The notes: generated by a model from the letters alone, not told the origin. A stretch of 64,000 nucleotides of DNA from Deltaproteobacteria bacterium RIFCSPHIGHO2_01_FULL_43_49 (GCA_001798075.1 MGRG01000008.1:186001-250000); one strand, 5' to 3'; shown: positions 47,363 through 56,603, counted from the first letter of the stretch. Numbers and translations: made by a program.

Positions 47363-49932
47363 GAATTTCCCCTCGGTTGAATAATGCTTAACACATAAGC
47401 GTCCAGATCAATGTATCTTTTGGCTACTTTTAGCACATCTTCTCGGGTGACTTTAAGTATTTTTTCAGGATAGCGCTTTACCTCTTCAAAGCCAAGTCCA
47501 TAAAGTTCGTTAAAAGCGTAAGATTGCGCCAAAGCCGTATTTTTTTGTAACTCCAATTCATAAGTCCCCACCAAATAATTTTGCGTTCGTTCTAATTCTT
47601 CTTTCGAGACAAGCTCACTCGATATTTTTTTGAGCTCGGCCTCGATCCCTTTCAGCGCGGTGGGAACTTTTGACGGTTCGGTTCCCATGTAGACGGCAAA
47701 ATAGCCCGGATGGAGACCTTCTTGCAAAATAGCGGTTACCGAATAGGCGAGGCTCAGTTTATCTCGTAATTCCAAAAAGAGCCTCCCCCCTTGACCGGAT
47801 AAAATGTGCGTTAAGACGGTTAAGGAATGGTGATCTGGACTCTCCAGTGTGGAGCCCATAAAACCAAGGACAACATGGGCTTGTTCCTTTTCTTTGTGGA
47901 CGAGAACTTTTTTGATGGCTGTCGGCTCTGGGTCCTTTTTCGGTTTTTTAAGGGTGATTGTTTTTTTGGATATCTTCATCAATTTTTCTTTTAGAATCGC
48001 CAAAACATCTTTGGATGCAAAATCACCAACAACGCTCACCACCAAATTTTTACTCGTCACTATTTTTTTATAATAATTTTGAAGCTTTGTGGGGTTGAAG
48101 CTGGATACCGACTCCTTGGTTCCTAATGCCCGCATGCCATAAGGATGATGGGGGAATAATGTTTTTTGAAAATGGATAAAGGCAAGCGTTGAGAGGGCAT
48201 CCTCCTGATTTTTTATCGCCTCTAAGGTCAGTTTTTTTTCTTTGACTATTTCTTGAGAATCCCAAGCCGGTTGCAAGAGGCACTCGCAGAAAAGGTCGAG
48301 GCCCTCCCCACAATACTCGCTTAGGAATTCAGCTTTCAGGCCCAGCGAGTTTTTGCCGCTGAAACCGTCAATTTGACCTGCCATTGCTTCAATAACCTCA
48401 GCAATCTCTAAGGCAGAGCGGCTCGAAGTCCCCTTTGTCAAACAACGTGCCATAAGATGATTAATCCCGTTGTTCTTTTTCTCTTCAAAAAGGAGACCTC
48501 CAAGGGAGCCAGAACAAACAGAGACAATGGGTAGCGAGTGGTCTTCTTTCAGAATGAGGCGTATTCCCGGAGCCATTTTGATAAGGGTCGGCTCTTCTTT
48601 GGTTGGTTGGTGCCTTTTGACACTTTTTTCACTCAAGGAAGGCTTTTCTAAATTATTTTGGATGTGGAGACTCCAGCCTTTGCCGTAATCATCCTTGGGA
48701 ACCAACATTGCCGTCGTGAGATTTGTGTTCAAAAGGTAGCGTTTGGCGACATCGATGACATCTTGAGGTTGAACCGCTTGAATTTTTTGATAATACTCCT
48801 CTTCAAAATCGAGTCGCGCGGCGGTTGCCAAAAAGTAGGCCAGTTTGCCGGCTTGTCCCCCAACCGTTTCTTTTTCATAAATTTCGTTGGCGCGAATGTT
48901 GAGCTTGGCCCGTTTGAGCTCTTCTTGTGTGGGGCCTTCTTGCTGGATTTTGTCGATTTCATCCCACAATGTTTTCAACGCAAGAGTTGCCTGGGGGACA
49001 TTCATGTGACCACCCAAAATCATCAGCCCTGGATCGCGAGGGGTATAGGAATAGGCATAGATACTTTGAACCAAGCGTTTTTTTTCTTTCAAAATTTGTT
49101 CCAGTCGGGATGACTCCGAGCCCCCCAATACGTGAGACAAAATATCGAGGGCTGGTGTATCGGGATGTACGATTTGCGGAATGTGAAAACCCAAAACAAA
49201 GTGGATACTTTGGATATTGTCGGGTTGGATTTCGATGTGGGTTTTTAATTGGGGCGGTTCGCTTACTCGGGTGTTGTTTTTAGCAAGACCATCAGGCCGT
49301 TTTTTGTAGTTTGAGAAAGCCTTTTCAATTTTTTTGATCCATTCACCAGAATCAAAGTCTCCAACAACTATCAGAATGGTATTTTCTGGATGGTACCAAC
49401 GAGAGTAAAAGCCAACAACAGTTTCCCTGGAAAACGATTTGACGGTTTTATCAAAACCAATGATGGGTCTGCCATAAGTGTGGCATTGATAGGCCTTTTG
49501 AAACAAAATTTCACCGGCATGGCGAGAAGGGTTATCTCTTTCTCTGCGGATCTCTTCCAGGATTACCTCTTTTTCTCTTTCCAATTCTTCGGCGTCGAAG
49601 GCAGGGTTTTGAACCGCATCGGCCAAAATTTCAAGGCCCTTGTCGCCAAAACGTTTAGCCATGTTGATGTAATAGACCGTCTGGTCGAAAGAGGTGTAGG
49701 CGTTGATTTCGCCGCCTGCTCCTTCCACATCACGCGCGATTTCGCCAACTTTTCGCGTTGGGGTTCCTTTGAAAAGCATGTGTTCAATGAGATGACAAAG
49801 GCCTGCTTCTTCATCGGTTTCATCGGCACTCCCAACACAAACCAGTGTGTTGAGTGATAAGACCGGGGCCGAATGATTTTCTTCCAGAACAACCCTGAAC
49901 CCATTGGAAAGTGTATAGAGTTTCGGTTTCAT
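47359..49932 (-). CDS. M16 family zinc metallopeptidase, two-domain
   Basis: 857 aa; HLIEHMLFKGTPTR (HxxEH), second M16 domain. Confidence 0.95.
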   Translation of the reverse strand: MKPKLYTLSNGFRVVLEENHSAPVLSLNTLVCVGSADETDEEAGLCHLIEHMLFKGTPTRKVGEIARDVEGAGGEINAYTSFDQTVYYINMAKRFGDKGLEILADAVQNPAFDAEELEREKEVILEEIRRERDNPSRHAGEILFQKAYQCHTYGRPIIGFDKTVKSFSRETVVGFYSRWYHPENTILIVVGDFDSGEWIKKIEKAFSNYKKRPDGLAKNNTRVSEPPQLKTHIEIQPDNIQSIHFVLGFHIPQIVHPDTPALDILSHVLGGSESSRLEQILKEKKRLVQSIYAYSYTPRDPGLMILGGHMNVPQATLALKTLWDEIDKIQQEGPTQEELKRAKLNIRANEIYEKETVGGQAGKLAYFLATAARLDFEEEYYQKIQAVQPQDVIDVAKRYLLNTNLTTAMLVPKDDYGKGWSLHIQNNLEKPSLSEKSVKRHQPTKEEPTLIKMAPGIRLILKEDHSLPIVSVCSGSLGGLLFEEKKNNGINHLMARCLTKGTSSRSALEIAEVIEAMAGQIDGFSGKNSLGLKAEFLSEYCGEGLDLFCECLLQPAWDSQEIVKEKKLTLEAIKNQEDALSTLAFIHFQKTLFPHHPYGMRALGTKESVSSFNPTKLQNYYKKIVTSKNLVVSVVGDFASKDVLAILKEKLMKISKKTITLKKPKKDPEPTAIKKVLVHKEKEQAHVVLGFMGSTLESPDHHSLTVLTHILSGQGGRLFLELRDKLSLAYSVTAILQEGLHPGYFAVYMGTEPSKVPTALKGIEAELKKISSELVSKEELERTQNYLVGTYELELQKNTALAQSYAFNELYGLGFEEVKRYPEKILKVTREDVLKVAKRYIDLDAYVLSIIQPRGNS

Positions 49933-49935
49933 GAT

Positions 49936-51354
49936 TTATCTTAACCTAAAAAATGTCCTAATCTTTTGCAAAATTTGGTTGGCCGAAGGGGGTTTTTCGG
50001 TTGGGTAACTGCTTTCGGCCTCCGATAAAATTTTTCCTCGTTCCGCCTCTCTTTTGGCCAACAGTTCACTCAACGTTGTCGAGATATTGGGATTGGCCTC
50101 CAACACTTTTAGCATATCGTTTTTTCGGATCTCATAAAGAAGGCAATCGGTTTTGGCAACCACAGTCGCACTTCGCTCAGCACCAGTCATCAAAGACATC
50201 TCACCAAAAAAATCCCCATCCGATAAAGTGGCCACTGTTTTGGAAAGGCGACTGGCGCCTCGCACAATCACTGTACACTCTCCTTCTCCGATGACATACA
50301 TACTGGTTCCGGATGCTCCTTGTTGAACAATCTCTTCACCTTCGGCGAAATCGAGGACTGTCACATTCTGTGCCAATAGTTCTCGCTCGGATGTTTTCAA
50401 AGGGGCGAGCAATTCAACTTTTTCCAAAACGTTCCTCGTTTTTTCCAGGATTTCTTCATGGGAAGATTCTTTCAATTGAGTTTGAACCCTTATTGGGAAA
50501 GGGACCTTGATGTCTGAACGGCGAAACTTGTACCATAACTGAGTCATAATTTCTGATTTGATCCTGTCCGCACTTTCATAATCGTCGTGAATATCAATCC
50601 AATAACGCACTTCGTATTTGATGGACGAATCGGCAAAATCAATGAGCCTCACCTCCATTTCCCTGTCTGATATGACATCCGGATGATTTCTCAAACATTC
50701 AAAAATGGTGTTACGCACCCGGTTTGGCGCTGTTCTGTATTCCAAACCGATTATGAAGCCGGAGATAATGAGCGTGGAGGGGTCGCTAAAATTAACGATG
50801 TGACTTTTGGAAATGAGATTGTTGGGAATAAAAATCGATTCGTTTTCGGGGGTGAGAAGTTTGGTGGAACGCCAGCTCATACTTTTGACCTGACCTCTGT
50901 ACTTATCGAATGCAACCCAGTCACCGACTTTGTAAGGTTTTTCAACATTGAGGGCCAGACCCGAAAAGAGATTGCTTAATGTCTCCTGAAGGGCCAAACC
51001 GATGATGGCTGTCAAGATGGCGGATGTGGCAATGAGCGAGGTGACATCGATGTTGAGTTTTTGCCTCAACACGATCATCACGACGATAATATAGACAATA
51101 AAAAGAATCAGGTCCCTGGTAATGACTGGGATCGCGATCGCCTTTTTCGAGCCGACAAAATAATCTAGAAAGACAAAAGCGGTGATGCGGATGATTCCAA
51201 AATAAAGGGCAAGGAGGGCTGCAACCCCCATGATCTGTTTGCCCTGTGGCCAGTTGGATAGGTCGAGATAATGAAGGGCAAGCTCTAAAATTCCATATAA
51301 AATAAAAAAACCGACAGGGATTTTGGGGAACTTCCAAGTTTTTTTACTAGCCAT
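49936..51354 (-). CDS. MscS-family mechanosensitive channel with C-terminal cyclic-nucleotide-binding domain
   Basis: TAIIGLALQETLSNLFSGLALNVEKPYKVGDWV; cNMP-binding GDFFGEMSLMTGAERSATVVA. Confidence 0.93.
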   Translation of the reverse strand: MASKKTWKFPKIPVGFFILYGILELALHYLDLSNWPQGKQIMGVAALLALYFGIIRITAFVFLDYFVGSKKAIAIPVITRDLILFIVYIIVVMIVLRQKLNIDVTSLIATSAILTAIIGLALQETLSNLFSGLALNVEKPYKVGDWVAFDKYRGQVKSMSWRSTKLLTPENESIFIPNNLISKSHIVNFSDPSTLIISGFIIGLEYRTAPNRVRNTIFECLRNHPDVISDREMEVRLIDFADSSIKYEVRYWIDIHDDYESADRIKSEIMTQLWYKFRRSDIKVPFPIRVQTQLKESSHEEILEKTRNVLEKVELLAPLKTSERELLAQNVTVLDFAEGEEIVQQGASGTSMYVIGEGECTVIVRGASRLSKTVATLSDGDFFGEMSLMTGAERSATVVAKTDCLLYEIRKNDMLKVLEANPNISTTLSELLAKREAERGKILSEAESSYPTEKPPSANQILQKIRTFFRLR

Positions 51355-51370
51355 ATGTTTAATATGAAGG

Positions 51371-51418
51371 TGTTGAAAAAGTAGCGGGTCCCTCGGGCCA
51401 CCCACTACTTTTTCAACA
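51371..51418. repeat. Short D-type palindrome S2 (TGTTGAAAAAGTAG/CTACTTTTTCAACA)
   Basis: 14-bp perfect stem enclosing cGGGTCCctCGGGCCACCCa. Confidence 0.92.
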
Positions 51419-51491
51419 ATCTCAATATACGTTAAAAGTTCCGGAATTCAACTTGACAATTTTGCCCCCAGAATGCACACATAATGCCCAG

Positions 51492-52214
51492 ATGACAATG
51501 CGTCTCCTCAAATCAACCCTCTTCATCATTGTTTTTAGCACCCTCACTGCAAGTGTTTCTTTTGCGGCAGAGGTTGTTGGAAAAGCGGCTGAGTTGAGTG
51601 GGAAAGTGATGGTGACCCATGAAGGGGAGGCACCAAAAACCCTGGAATATGAAGCCGATATTCTTTTAAAGGATGTTATTGAGACCAAAAAAGATGGAGC
51701 CGTAAAAATTTCTTTTAAAGATGGGACCGATTTGGCCCTTCAGGCAGGCTCCAAAATTATGATTTCGGAGTTTGTTTATAACCCCAAAAAGAAAGAGCGA
51801 AATAACGTCGTCGAGGCGAATTTTGGAAAAGTCCGTCTCATTGTGAACAAGACTTTTGACAAAAGCAAATCGAAAACCGAGGTTAAAACACCTACCGCCG
51901 TTGTCGGTGTGAGAGGGACCGATTTTGCGTTGGATATCGGCACAAAGAGGACAAAAGTTTTTTGCCTGAGAGGGTCGGTTGATACTTTTAACCCGTTATT
52001 CCCTCTGCAAATCGTCTCAATCGGTGCTGGAATGTTTAGTGATGTTTTGGCAGGGGTGGTTCCAGGTTTGCCGATCGCGATCCCTGCTGAAATTCTTAAT
52101 CAAATCCAAAATCAATTTGGTTTCCCCATTACCCCAGAGGGCTTAAAGCAAAAAGCGGTTGAAGAGCTTCAGAGACACGTTCCGATTCCCATTCCAGGCG
52201 GGCTTCCCTTTTAG
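51492..52214 (+). CDS. FecR-domain exported protein
   Basis: Signal peptide; GKVRLIVNKTFDKSKSKTEVKTPTAVVGVRGTDFAL. Confidence 0.85.
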   Translation: MTMRLLKSTLFIIVFSTLTASVSFAAEVVGKAAELSGKVMVTHEGEAPKTLEYEADILLKDVIETKKDGAVKISFKDGTDLALQAGSKIMISEFVYNPKKKERNNVVEANFGKVRLIVNKTFDKSKSKTEVKTPTAVVGVRGTDFALDIGTKRTKVFCLRGSVDTFNPLFPLQIVSIGAGMFSDVLAGVVPGLPIAIPAEILNQIQNQFGFPITPEGLKQKAVEELQRHVPIPIPGGLPF

Positions 52215-52522
52215 GCTAAACCATCATCCATGGCGAGCAGTTTATAGGAATGCTGCCCGATTGTAATCGCGATTCCGCTTTTGTTCCCTTTATACATTTT
52301 ATGAAGCTGTTTGGCACCCGGGTCGGTGTTGGACGCAATGACATGTTTTAAATTTCCTTCTGCGTCTCTTACAACAAGGTCAAAGTTCCCGTCTTTTTTG
52401 AGTTCGATTTTTGCCAGCAACTGTTCTGGCTTCATTCCCTTTTTTACATCCTGCACGGCTAGGGCCTCCATATCGCCCTCTGTTTGTTTGCCTCCATCTG
52501 TGTTGGTAAAATGCGCGTTCAT
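52211..52522 (-). CDS. Hypothetical protein
   Basis: MNAHFTNTDGGKQTEGDME...; strong SD AAAGGAGGTTTAC before ATG 52522. Confidence 0.6.
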   Translation of the reverse strand: MNAHFTNTDGGKQTEGDMEALAVQDVKKGMKPEQLLAKIELKKDGNFDLVVRDAEGNLKHVIASNTDPGAKQLHKMYKGNKSGIAITIGQHSYKLLAMDDGLA

Positions 52523-52615
52523 GTAAACCTCCTTTAAGCAAAATTTTACCTTGAGAGACGCCATCCACCTAGATTTTTTTCTGATTGATTATCCGGCGCT
52601 GGTTTGTTGTTGGAT

Positions 52616-53194
52616 TTACTTGGCTTTTTCTTTTAGTGTCGCGACTACGCTATCAAAACAGGCGCTCGCTTTTTTGTAGGCATCTTTGTTGGCAATCAAA
52701 GTGAAGAAGTAGAGTGTCCCATTACCAAATACGGAAATACTCTTCAGTCTGGAAAAAGCGGAGCCGATTGGTTGTTTTCCTTCCATAAGAAAGGCATCAA
52801 AATCACTTATTTTGATCACTTTTTCTTTGGAGATCTTCACCGAAGATTCTTTGAGATGTTCTGGAAATTCCTTCTTATATTTTTCAACCGTTACTTCTGG
52901 CCTTAAATCTTGAGCCCGCAATTGAATCTGTGCTGAATGGTCGGCGTTTTCCCACATATTTTCTGCCTGACGTTCCCAGAGCGGAGGTTGAAAACTAAAC
53001 GTTTTCCTGTCAACCACCTCACCAATACAATCGGATTGCGCATAGACGAAACAGGGGAAAAGTAAAAAAAATAAAACAAGATAACAAAAATGATGGGAAG
53101 TGGTGGGTGGCCCGGAGTGTTTGTCGTGGGGTTTAGTTAGGGGCCCCACGAAAACACGGAGGGGCAGGACCCGCCACTTTTCGTTAGCTTGCAC
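52616..53194 (-). CDS. Exported hypothetical protein, start codon uncertain (GTG candidates 53194 or 53149, at or inside repeat D4)
   Basis: Signal-peptide-like FCYLVLFFLLFPCFVYAQSDC; no ATG between the repeat and the hydrophobic core. Confidence 0.5.
   Translation of the reverse strand: MQANEKWRVLPLRVFVGPLTKPHDKHSGPPTTSHHFCYLVLFFLLFPCFVYAQSDCIGEVVDRKTFSFQPPLWERQAENMWENADHSAQIQLRAQDLRPEVTVEKYKKEFPEHLKESSVKISKEKVIKISDFDAFLMEGKQPIGSAFSRLKSISVFGNGTLYFFTLIANKDAYKKASACFDSVVATLKEKAK
53098..53180. repeat. D-type nested palindrome, copy D4
   Basis: GGGTGGCCCGGAGTGTTTGTCGTGGGGTTTAGTTAGGGGCCCCACGAAAACACGGAGGGGCAGGACCC. Confidence 0.9.
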
Positions 53195-53201
53195 TTCTGT
53201 T

Positions 53202-54374
53202 TTAAGTTTTTTCAATAGTGTCGAGGAGCATTCGATGTTCGTTTTCATTCCATTTCAATTCAAGGATCAAATCTTGCTGCAGTTTTTTAAGTGTGGTGGG
53301 AACTTCCAGGCCTTGTACAAGGTCGAGATAGATTTTTTGAATATCTTTAATTTCTTTGGCAACGGGAATCTCGACAGTTTTATTAATCCTGGGATCAAAG
53401 ACGAGCGCAATCGGTGTCACTTCGGCGGCCGTCCCCGTCATGCAAGCCCCTAGAAATTTTCCTTCAAAAATCTCATTCAATGGAATGTCTCGGTAAGTGA
53501 TTTCACCCCCTGTTAATCGAATGATTTGGTCAACCACTTTAAGTGTGGTGCCGGGAAGAATGGCTTTGTTGTTTTGTGCAGGGGAGACATATTTCCCATT
53601 TCCCAAATAAAAAACTAAATTTTCACCACTTCCTTCCAAAACATTGCGTTGGGGTGATTTATCCGTCAACAAAACCTCATTAAATTGGTTATAAGCCGCA
53701 AAATTAACGAGTCGCTGACCGGTGAGGTAATTAGCCGCTAGTTTATATTGGCGATTGAATTCTTCAATTCCTTCCTGGGCGACAACGACCGGGGCCCCTT
53801 TTTCGAAGGCCTCTTGCCCCAAATATTTTCCCCACGGTTTGACAGAAATCAAAAAATCGGCACTATGTCCCAGAGAGAAAACTCCGAGACTTCTGTTTGC
53901 TGTCGTTCCTCGCATGGCAACAGGTCGGATATAACAACCTTGAGCGGGCTTTAAAAAACCGGTTCCCAAATTGATCAAAATAGTTTTTATAATAAATTCT
54001 CGAACTTGCGCTTTTGTGTAGGGAAATTGGACAACCGCATCTCGCTTGATTTTTCCGGTAAAGACATTTTTATATTTTGCGGCCAGATCGGGATAGTTTG
54101 TAGAAAAAGTTTGCCATGTCTGGTCCGCTTTAACCGGAAGTTTGAGCCAGGCATACTCCATGGATCGAAAAAATCGATCAACTCTTAAATCAACACCAAT
54201 CAGATTGAGAGTGTCGTCTTTTTTTGCCAGATTTTCATAACAGCGGGCCCCTTCAAAAACAGCGCTCGCGTAGTGTATGGTGTGTTGATAGGTAAACCAC
54301 TCGAAGTTCAAAAAGTCTGGTTTGGCGCTGGCTGGATACCATCTGCCGTTGTAAAAAATGATTTGGGTTCCCAT
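53202..54374 (-). CDS. ilvE: Branched-chain amino acid aminotransferase
   Basis: MGTQIIFYNGRWYPA...; LGVFSLGHSADFLISVKPWGKYLG; GSGENLVFYLGNGKYVSP. Confidence 0.9.
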   Translation of the reverse strand: MGTQIIFYNGRWYPASAKPDFLNFEWFTYQHTIHYASAVFEGARCYENLAKKDDTLNLIGVDLRVDRFFRSMEYAWLKLPVKADQTWQTFSTNYPDLAAKYKNVFTGKIKRDAVVQFPYTKAQVREFIIKTILINLGTGFLKPAQGCYIRPVAMRGTTANRSLGVFSLGHSADFLISVKPWGKYLGQEAFEKGAPVVVAQEGIEEFNRQYKLAANYLTGQRLVNFAAYNQFNEVLLTDKSPQRNVLEGSGENLVFYLGNGKYVSPAQNNKAILPGTTLKVVDQIIRLTGGEITYRDIPLNEIFEGKFLGACMTGTAAEVTPIALVFDPRINKTVEIPVAKEIKDIQKIYLDLVQGLEVPTTLKKLQQDLILELKWNENEHRMLLDTIEKT

Positions 54375-54435
54375 CGGGCCCCTTTCAAAACAGATTTCTG
54401 GATTTCTGACAAGCATTCGTTTATACATGAACGCA

Positions 54436-54528
54436 GCGAGAAAAAGTAGGGCCTGCCCCTCCGTGTTGCTGTGGGGGCCCCTAACAAAACCCCACAGCCA
54501 ACACTGCGGGCCACCCACTTTTCCTCGC
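54436..54528. repeat. D-type nested palindrome, copy D5
   Basis: Outer GCGAG..CTCGC; core CCGTGTTGCTGTGGGGGCCCCTAACAAAACCCCACAGCCAACACTGCGGGCCACCC. Confidence 0.9.
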
Positions 54529-54543
54529 AATATTTATTATACA

Positions 54544-55644
54544 ATGAAAAAACGGATTAGAAAGATAGCGATATTGACCGGAGGAGGGGATTGTCCGGGG
54601 TTGAATGCTGTTATTCGGGCGGTAAGCCGTAGTGCCATTCACGATTATGGTTGGGAGGTTTGGGGAATTGAAGATGGCTTTGCAGGATTGATTGAAGGGC
54701 GTTTTCTTCCTTTAACTATCGATAAAGTTTCTGGGATTTTGACGCAGGGTGGGACTATCCTAGGGACGACCAATCGCACCAATCCCTTTTTGTATGCAAA
54801 GCGTAAAGGTTTGAAGGTTGAATATAAAGATGTTTCCAAACAGGCTCTCCGCTTTTTTCGTTCCGGCCAGTTTGATGCCCTTGTTTGTGTGGGGGGCGAT
54901 GGGACCATGTCTTTTGCCAAGCGCTTTTCAAAGGAAGGCTTGCCCATTGTAGGAATCCCCAAAACCATTGACAATGATGTTCCAGGGACTGAGCGGACTG
55001 TCGGATTTTATTCTGCCGTTCATACAGCAACCGAGGCGATTGATAAATTGCACACAACAGCGGCATCGCACCATCGGGTGATGGTCATTGAAGTGATGGG
55101 AAGAGATGCGGGCTGGCTGGCGCTGGCCTCTGGCTTGGCGGGGGGTGCCGATATTCTTCTGATCCCCGAACTCCCTTTCGATCTCAAAAAAGTTTATGCA
55201 AGAGTCAAACAACGCTCTTCAAAGGGGAGACGTTTCACCATCATTGTCGTGGCAGAGGGTGCTTTTCCATCTGGTGGAGAAAAAATTGTGCAGAGAAAAG
55301 TCAAAGATGTGAGTCAGCCAGTCAGGCTGGGAGGGATTGCCCATTGGTTGGCTAACCAGATTGAAATGGGGACTGACGTTGAAACGAGGGCTACAGTGTT
55401 GGGCCATGTTTTGAGAGGTGGCTCTCCTATTTATCAGGATCGTCTTTTGGCAACGAGTTTTGGTTGTGAGGCAACACATCGCTTAGCTATGGGGGAGCGG
55501 GGAATGATGGTGGGTTGGGGCAAAGGAGAATTTATTACTATTCCCCTTAAAAATCTGGCGGGAGGTTGCAGACTGGTTCCCAAAAACCATCCTTGGATCG
55601 ATGCCTGCCGATCGATGGGGGCTATCTTTGCCGAAGCTGAATAA
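54544..55644 (+). CDS. pfkA: 6-phosphofructokinase
   Basis: ILTGGGDCPGLNAVIRAV; VGGDGTMSFA; GIPKTIDNDVPGTERTVGF; EVMGRDAGWLAL. Confidence 0.93.
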   Translation: MKKRIRKIAILTGGGDCPGLNAVIRAVSRSAIHDYGWEVWGIEDGFAGLIEGRFLPLTIDKVSGILTQGGTILGTTNRTNPFLYAKRKGLKVEYKDVSKQALRFFRSGQFDALVCVGGDGTMSFAKRFSKEGLPIVGIPKTIDNDVPGTERTVGFYSAVHTATEAIDKLHTTAASHHRVMVIEVMGRDAGWLALASGLAGGADILLIPELPFDLKKVYARVKQRSSKGRRFTIIVVAEGAFPSGGEKIVQRKVKDVSQPVRLGGIAHWLANQIEMGTDVETRATVLGHVLRGGSPIYQDRLLATSFGCEATHRLAMGERGMMVGWGKGEFITIPLKNLAGGCRLVPKNHPWIDACRSMGAIFAEAE

Positions 55645-55650
55645 AAGGTA

Positions 55651-55693
55651 GTGAAAAAGTAGGGGTCCTTCGGGCCACCCTCTACTTTTTCAC
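55651..55693. repeat. Short D-type palindrome S3 (GTGAAAAAGTAG/CTACTTTTTCAC)
   Basis: 12-bp perfect stem enclosing GGGTCCttCGGGCCACCC. Confidence 0.92.
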
Positions 55694-55697
55694 ATCT

Positions 55698-55737
55698 TTA
55701 TGTCATTGCGAGCGTTAGCGAAGCAATCTCATTACTT
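55698..55737. repeat. TCATTGCGAGCG...AGCGAAGCAATCTC-type repeat
   Basis: tgtcattgcgagcgttagcgaagcaatctc resembles the widespread CATTGCGAGC/GCAATC repeat class. Confidence 0.7.
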
Positions 55738-56572
55738 CCGGTGATAATTTCAGGTGATGTTGTTTGGCAAGGTCGGCGAGGCTTTCCCAGGTGCCTACAT
55801 CGGACCAGGTGAATGGTGCCTCCACCACAAGTAGGTCTTTTGATTTTTCCATCACGGCATAATCAATCGAAATCGAAGGAGCTTTTTCGAAAAATCCTTC
55901 AAGGGTTGTTTCTTTTTGGAGCAAAGAATAAATTTCAGGCGCCAGTTTTTGGAATGATTCTACCATTTTTGCGACTGGAAAAATAAAAGTGCCTCCGTTC
56001 CAATAGTAGTTACCATCTTGCAGAAACTTCCTTGCGGTTGAGGCATCCGGCTTTTCCACAAACTCTTTTACTTGATTACCCTCTCTATGGAGATAGCCAT
56101 GGTGTGTGGAAGCAAAAGTTGGCTTGATACCAATAGTAACAATGCTGTTTTCTTTTTTGGCAATTTCGCAAGCCTCCTGGATTGATCGAAGAAAGGTCTC
56201 TTCCGGTGTAATGAATTGATCGGATGGTATTGCCATGAGGATAGCTTCTTTTTTTCGTTTCATCAGTTGAAAACTGACCCAAGCAAGACAGGGTGCTGTG
56301 TTTTTCTTCTGCGTTTCTCCAAAAATTTGCGTTTCTTTCATCTGCGGTAACTGCTCTTTGACAAGGGGGATGTAGCGTTGATTGGTCGCAACTAAAATGT
56401 TTTCAGGATCAAAAAGTTTGGCCAGCCGGTCATAGCTTTGTTGCAAAAGTGTTTTTTCTGGGTGGATCAATTTCAAAAATTGCTTTGGTTTTTCAGGGGT
56501 GCTTAAAGGCGCAAAGCGTGTTCCTTCACCGCCTGCCATGATCAACGCGTAGTTTTGATTGGAGAGTTGCAT
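55715..56572 (-). CDS. Mannose-1-phosphate guanylyltransferase-like nucleotidyltransferase (C-terminally short)
   Basis: YALIMAGGEGTRFAPLSTPEKPKQFLKL; FVEKPD; WNGGTFIF; WSDVGTWESL. Confidence 0.88.
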   Translation of the reverse strand: MQLSNQNYALIMAGGEGTRFAPLSTPEKPKQFLKLIHPEKTLLQQSYDRLAKLFDPENILVATNQRYIPLVKEQLPQMKETQIFGETQKKNTAPCLAWVSFQLMKRKKEAILMAIPSDQFITPEETFLRSIQEACEIAKKENSIVTIGIKPTFASTHHGYLHREGNQVKEFVEKPDASTARKFLQDGNYYWNGGTFIFPVAKMVESFQKLAPEIYSLLQKETTLEGFFEKAPSISIDYAVMEKSKDLLVVEAPFTWSDVGTWESLADLAKQHHLKLSPEVMRLLR

Positions 56573-56603
56573 TTGTTTCGAACCAATGTTAGGCAGGCTT
56601 CAT

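Noticed and set aside
48658-49857. Several 100-155 aa + ORFs antisense to the M16 peptidase
   Set aside because: Shadow ORFs opposite a well-supported 857-aa gene.
20859-54528. D-family repeats as a CRISPR array
   Set aside because: Copies are kilobases apart, in both orientations, with no regular spacers and no cas genes.
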